NCBI GenBank assembly: GCA_028711405.1
Contig: JAQTSH010000049.1
Coordinates: 1 to 9,369, forward strand
From: Methanoregula sp.
GTDB taxonomy: Archaea > Halobacteriota > Methanomicrobia > Methanomicrobiales > Methanospirillaceae
DNA length: 9,369 bases
Reading direction: 5' to 3'
Shown here one piece after another: positions 6,749-9,369 of this stretch (its first letter is position 1; every line of letters starts with the position of its first letter). The notes under the pieces are model-generated. The model was not told where the DNA came from. It did no database searches and was given only the letters and a program-made list of their open reading frames with translations. Made by a program: the position numbers and the translations under genes.

Positions 6749-6821
6749 GTCCCCCCACCGACCCCGGCTGCACCGCCATGCGGGACCCGACCAGCCCCCT
6801 CCATACCAGCCGGGGGGATTC
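6749..6821 (+). repeat. Dispersed GC-rich intergenic repeat, copy C (degenerate)
   Basis: It shares the 14-base block CGGCTGCACCGCCA (6765-6778) with copy A (678-691). The similar CGACCAGCCCCCT follows, and then CCGGGGGGATTC, which matches CCGGGATTC of copy A after an insertion of about 11 bases. The 3' half of the element is missing or unrecognisable. It has the same orientation as copies A and B and lies in the gap between the TPP-enzyme gene and the exported-protein operon. Confidence 0.55.
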
Positions 6822-6828
6822 CTGAGCT

Positions 6829-6880
6829 GGATCAGTTCAGCCGGTAGTGGACCGTCCACTGTGTCTTCCGGATCAGTTCA
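6829..6880. repeat. Short palindrome between 11-base direct repeats
   Basis: GGATCAGTTCA occurs at 6829-6839 and 6870-6880. Between them is the perfect inverted repeat AGTGGAC-C-GTCCACT (6846-6860). The arrangement is like a miniature insertion with a duplicated target, or a symmetric protein-binding region. It is too short to assign. Confidence 0.5.
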
Positions 6881-6882
6881 CA

Positions 6883-7011
6883 TTACCTCAATATCTCAAG
6901 CCAGCCCAGTTTCTTTTCATCGGAGTCAAAACAGATCCACTCATCGAGGAGCGGTATCCCGCTCTACCATTCTTCCAGCACCCGGCCGTCGCGAATACCG
7001 AACCGGAACAT
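6883..7011 (-). pseudogene. Small protein-like reading frame interrupted by TAG
   Basis: On the minus strand an ATG (7011) preceded by AAGGA 4 bases away opens a frame of 15 codons ending in GRVLEEW. A TAG follows (6966-6964), and the same frame then continues for 26 codons (SGIPLLDEW ... LGWLEILR) to a TAA at 6883. The composition on both sides of the TAG is protein-like: charged and hydrophobic residues alternate and there is no low-complexity sequence. The frame lies just beyond the U-rich terminator of the TPP-enzyme gene. It may be a decayed small gene (TGG to TAG is one change), a remnant of a larger gene, or chance. Pyrrolysine insertion is unlikely in this order. Confidence 0.35.
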
Positions 7012-7036
7012 GGCGTCCTTCCCCGGGCAGGTCGCT

Positions 7037-7044
7037 AAAAAAAA
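7037..7044 (-). terminator. U8 terminator after the TPP-enzyme gene
   Basis: Eight consecutive T on the minus strand lie 16-23 bases beyond the stop codon at 7060. Runs of U without an essential hairpin are the usual archaeal termination signal. Confidence 0.6.
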
Positions 7045-7059
7045 GGATTCAGGGACTGT

Positions 7060-8784
7060 TCAGTGCAATGTCCGCGTTGCGTAATCTTTCGCGCCTTTCA
7101 CAAACGTGCTGACCGGCGGCTTCTCGGTCGGGTCGATGATACAATCAATCACCGCGGGTTTCTTTGCCGAGAGGGCTTTTGGCAGAACCACTTTGAGTTC
7201 ACCCGGGTGCCGCACCACGTACCCGTTTGCCCCGAGGGACTGTGCAAAGCCCGCAAAATCGGCCTGGTGGAACCGGGTGAGGACGGTGTCCTCCCCGACT
7301 GTGAAGGACTGGAATGTATGGATCAGCCCGAGCTGTGCATTGTTGTGCACGATCCAGACTACCGGGATATTATAGCTGACTGCGGTCGCGACCTCCATCC
7401 CGTTCATATAGAAACAGCCATCGCCCACACTCGCAATAACCGGGCGATCCGGGGCCGCAAGTTTTCCCCCAATGGCGGCAGCGGTCGCGTATCCCATCGT
7501 GAGAAGACCGAACGGCGCAATGTAACTCCCGGGCTTCTGCATCTTTAAGTAGTGGAGCGTCCACAAGAGATTGTTCCCGACATCAGAGAAAAGAATTGCA
7601 TCTTCCGGCAGGCACTCCTGCAGGTCGCGCATCAGCCGCTGGGGCTTGAGCGGGACCGATTCCGAATCCATCTTCTCGGGTTCCAGGACCATCCCCACCC
7701 GCTTTTTTATCCGGGCAATATTTTCACTCCTCGCCGCGATGCGGGCTTGTGCACGGTCAAGATCCCTCAGCACACGGAACGAGATCTCGTTCACTACGGT
7801 CCTGGCGTCGCCGACCAGCGGGATATCGGCATGGTAGTTCGCGCTGATTGCCGATGGATCGATGTTCACGTGTATGAGGCATCGCGAAGGGGCGATACGG
7901 GGGTCCCACGAGAAGGTCGTGACCTGGTTGAGGCTGGCACCGATGACAAGCAGGACGTCCACGGAACCGGATTTGATGATCTCGTCAGCCAAGGGAGATC
8001 CGCTGAGACCCAGAACACCGAGCGAGAGGGGGTGATCTTCCGGGAACACTCCTTTTGCACGGGGCGTCGTCGCGACCGGGATCTGGAGCATCTCTGCAAG
8101 ATCCCTGATATCCCCGGCTGCATCGGACAACAGCGCACCGGAACCGGCCAGAATCGCCGGCGATTCCGCATCCATAAGCTCGCGAGCCGCGTCGATTACC
8201 AGTTTCCGGTCGTAATATTCGGTGGCCGGTGCAGTGAACCGTGAGGGAATGGCTGCAACTTCGACCTCTTCACCCTGGATGTCTTTTGGGATGGCGATAT
8301 GCACCGGGCCCCGTTTCACGGTCAGTGCACAACTGAGGGCCTGTTCGATATCGTATTGCGCCGAGTATTTCGAGACCATCTGGCTGCTGCTCTTGCATAC
8401 CAGGCGGAAGAGCTGCACGGAATCAATGCCCTTGGCTGTGGAATCCTGGAGGGTGCCCTTGCGGTTCGTGAACGTGGGAATCTGGCCGGAAAAAATAACA
8501 ACCGGAACTTCGTCAGCATATGCCGTAGCGACACCGGAGATCAGGTTGGTCACCCCGGGCCCCGAGGTGCCGAAACAGGCACCGGGGGTTCCCCTGACCC
8601 TTGCGTACCCGTCGGCCATGAATGCCGCACCTTCCTCATGCTTCGCAAGAATTGGGGTCACTTTTCCGTATTTCCTGCAGGTGAACAGGAACGGCTCCAG
8701 CGATAGTCCCGGGACTCCGAAGATATACTCGGTCCCGGCTGCTTCCAGGTACCGGAAGATAAGTTCGCTTACCGAACAGTTCAT
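7060..8784 (-). CDS. Thiamine-diphosphate-dependent enzyme, acetolactate-synthase-like
   Basis: 574 residues from the ATG at 8784, full length for the family. The N-terminal pyrimidine-binding domain has GVPGLSLEP and the catalytic Glu in KHEEGAAFMADGYAR (Glu about residue 50), followed by FGTSGPGVTNL. The middle domain contains GVFPEDHPLSLGVLG as in acetolactate synthases. The C-terminal domain has the TPP/Mg motif GDG (about 454) ending in VVWIVHNN 26 residues later. True acetolactate synthases then carry an Arg-Gln-Trp motif that binds the second substrate. Here the sequence is QLGLIHTFQ, and there is no regulatory subunit gene nearby. The substrate is therefore uncertain: it could be a decarboxylase or carboligase on another 2-oxoacid. 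GGTGA, 5 bases before 8784, decides that start over the GTG at 8793. It is co-transcribed with the STAS gene upstream. Confidence 0.9.
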   Translation of the reverse strand: MNCSVSELIFRYLEAAGTEYIFGVPGLSLEPFLFTCRKYGKVTPILAKHEEGAAFMADGYARVRGTPGACFGTSGPGVTNLISGVATAYADEVPVVIFSGQIPTFTNRKGTLQDSTAKGIDSVQLFRLVCKSSSQMVSKYSAQYDIEQALSCALTVKRGPVHIAIPKDIQGEEVEVAAIPSRFTAPATEYYDRKLVIDAARELMDAESPAILAGSGALLSDAAGDIRDLAEMLQIPVATTPRAKGVFPEDHPLSLGVLGLSGSPLADEIIKSGSVDVLLVIGASLNQVTTFSWDPRIAPSRCLIHVNIDPSAISANYHADIPLVGDARTVVNEISFRVLRDLDRAQARIAARSENIARIKKRVGMVLEPEKMDSESVPLKPQRLMRDLQECLPEDAILFSDVGNNLLWTLHYLKMQKPGSYIAPFGLLTMGYATAAAIGGKLAAPDRPVIASVGDGCFYMNGMEVATAVSYNIPVVWIVHNNAQLGLIHTFQSFTVGEDTVLTRFHQADFAGFAQSLGANGYVVRHPGELKVVLPKALSAKKPAVIDCIIDPTEKPPVSTFVKGAKDYATRTLH

Positions 8785-8789
8785 GACCG

Positions 8790-8794
8790 TCACC
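8790..8794 (-). promoter_or_regulatory. Ribosome binding site of the TPP-enzyme gene
   Basis: GGTGA on the minus strand matches the archaeal anti-Shine-Dalgarno and has a 5-base spacer to the ATG at 8784. It overlaps the stop codon of the STAS gene, so ribosomes finishing that gene would be placed to restart here. Confidence 0.5.
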
Positions 8795-9137
8795 GCCCGG
8801 CAGGCACTTCTCCCGCGTTTTTGATTGCCGCAGATTCAGACTGAAAGATGGGGATAAGACCGGAAAAACCCGAGACATCGAAAATTTCGCGGACATAGGG
8901 GGAGAGTGAGAATACCCCGAATCTTCCATTGAGTGCTTTTGTCTTTTTGAATGTGCCAAAGAGAACACGGAGCCCGGCGCTGGACAGGTATTTCGTCCGG
9001 GAAAAGTCGCAGAGAATCGTTATCTGGCCATTGTTCACAAGGCTGTTCAGTTCTTTCTCAACAGTATTTGCAATATTTGAATCCAAACGATCCGGCATCT
9101 CAACAACTGTGGCTGATTCCACGATTCGGCTATTCAT
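8790..9137 (-). CDS. STAS-domain protein (anti-sigma-factor antagonist type)
   Basis: 115 residues forming a single STAS domain. An early strand (IVESATVVEMPDRLDS) is followed by a helix, the strand ITILCDFSRTKYLSSAGLRVL (about 39-59), a helix (FGTFKKTKALNG), and a last strand and helix around VFSLSPYVREIFDVSGF. The motif LSSAGL corresponds to the phosphorylation loop of SpoIIAA-like proteins. Ser53 aligns with the phosphorylated Ser; the preceding Asp of the bacterial motif is replaced by Ser52. Archaea lack sigma factors, so the partner is more likely a switch kinase or an enzyme. The start ATG at 9137 has GGGGTG 6 bases upstream; an upstream in-frame GTG (9146) overlaps that site and is rejected. 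It ends 5 bases before the TPP-enzyme start, so the two are co-translated. Confidence 0.9.
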   Translation of the reverse strand: MNSRIVESATVVEMPDRLDSNIANTVEKELNSLVNNGQITILCDFSRTKYLSSAGLRVLFGTFKKTKALNGRFGVFSLSPYVREIFDVSGFSGLIPIFQSESAAIKNAGEVPAGR

Positions 9138-9143
9138 GTAACA

Positions 9144-9149
9144 CACCCC
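9144..9149 (-). promoter_or_regulatory. Ribosome binding site of the STAS gene
   Basis: GGGGTG on the minus strand, with a 6-base spacer to the ATG at 9137, favours that start over the GTG at 9146. Confidence 0.45.
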
Positions 9150-9153
9150 TTAG

Positions 9154-9369
9154 TATTTCCCGCAGGTATACCAAACAGGAACAAAGGGAACTTATCATAT
9201 CTGGCTCTTAATACTATCGCATTCCGGTAAACCAGGAACCAGAAGTCCCACGGTGATTATGGAAGCAGGGTCTGGCGACTGCTCGCTCTCATGGGCGCTG
9301 GTACAGCGGAATGTATCAACATTCACCCGTGTCTGCACATATGACTGGTTGGGTTATGGGTGGAGCGAC
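9154..9369 (+). CDS. Alpha/beta hydrolase, N-terminal part; start missing or damaged, runs off right edge
   Basis: The plus-strand frame is open from just after a TAG (9151-9153) to the window end, 72 codons. From about 9205 it reads like the N-terminus of an alpha/beta-fold hydrolase: a strand (HIWLLILSHSGKPG), then SPTVIMEAGSGDCSLSW containing the oxyanion-side EAGSG, then ALVQRNVSTFTRVCTYD and GYGWSD. Family members usually read TRVCTYDRAGYGWSD; here Arg-Ala is Trp-Leu. No ATG, GTG or TTG occurs in frame before the GTG at 9253 and ATG at 9259, both inside the conserved strand. Either the 5' end has been lost or frameshifted, or a truncated form is made. The nucleophile and the rest of the catalytic triad lie outside the window. 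It is divergent from the STAS gene. Confidence 0.7.

Noticed and set aside
655..6821. CRISPR array
   Set aside because: The copies are kilobases apart, differ in length and have operons rather than uniform spacers between them.
6964..6966. In-frame TAG as pyrrolysine
   Set aside because: Pyrrolysine use is known in Methanosarcinales and a few other archaeal groups, not typically in Methanomicrobiales, and no downstream structure is evident.
6645..7112. Plus-strand 155-codon frame in the gap before the TPP-enzyme gene
   Set aside because: Ser/Pro/Arg-rich low-complexity translation that runs through repeat copy C and antisense to the end of a real gene.
7552..8244. Long plus-strand frame antisense to the TPP-enzyme gene
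   Set aside because: A typical shadow in GC-rich coding DNA; the minus-strand frame has complete enzyme motifs.
7060..8784. Straight naming of the TPP enzyme as IlvB
   Set aside because: The Arg-Gln-Trp substrate motif is absent and there is no regulatory subunit gene beside it.

Overview
The window most likely comes from a methanogenic archaeon of the order Methanomicrobiales, close to Methanoregula. This is inferred from three things. The G+C content is moderately high. TATA boxes sit about 25-30 bases upstream of start codons, several without a leader. The gene repertoire also fits: a membrane-anchored tandem winged-helix regulator, exported proteins with TP-rich linkers, and an acetolactate-synthase-like enzyme. 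No rRNA, tRNA, CRISPR array or transposase is visible.

Layout from left to right. (1) The 5' end of a minus-strand membrane protein runs off the left edge (1-335). (2) A gene-free stretch of about 650 bases holds a GC-rich repeat (copy A), a short related hairpin (copy D), and a TATA box plus palindrome in front of the next gene. (3) A tightly coupled plus-strand operon (982-3935) encodes a PadR-family regulator, an ABC ATPase and two six-helix permeases, a layout typical of a self-regulated drug or small-molecule exporter. (4) A convergent gap carries repeat copy B. (5) A minus-strand block (6542 down to 4319) encodes a small exported beta-rich protein, a membrane-anchored double winged-helix regulator overlapping it by 4 bases, and a lipoprotein of unknown function. 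(6) A gap carries a degenerate repeat copy C, a short palindrome between direct repeats, and a small reading frame broken by TAG. (7) A minus-strand pair encodes a STAS-domain protein and a TPP-dependent acetolactate-synthase-like enzyme, followed by a U8 terminator. (8) At the right edge, on the plus strand, is the N-terminal part of an alpha/beta hydrolase with no usable upstream start.

How the parts may work together: the PadR protein probably represses its own exporter operon through the start-site palindrome. The exported protein and the membrane-anchored regulator look like a sensor-regulator pair at the cell surface, perhaps controlling the adjacent lipoprotein gene. The STAS protein and the TPP enzyme are co-expressed for unknown reasons. 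The GC-rich repeats lie in each of the larger gaps between these transcription units and are the least explained structure here.
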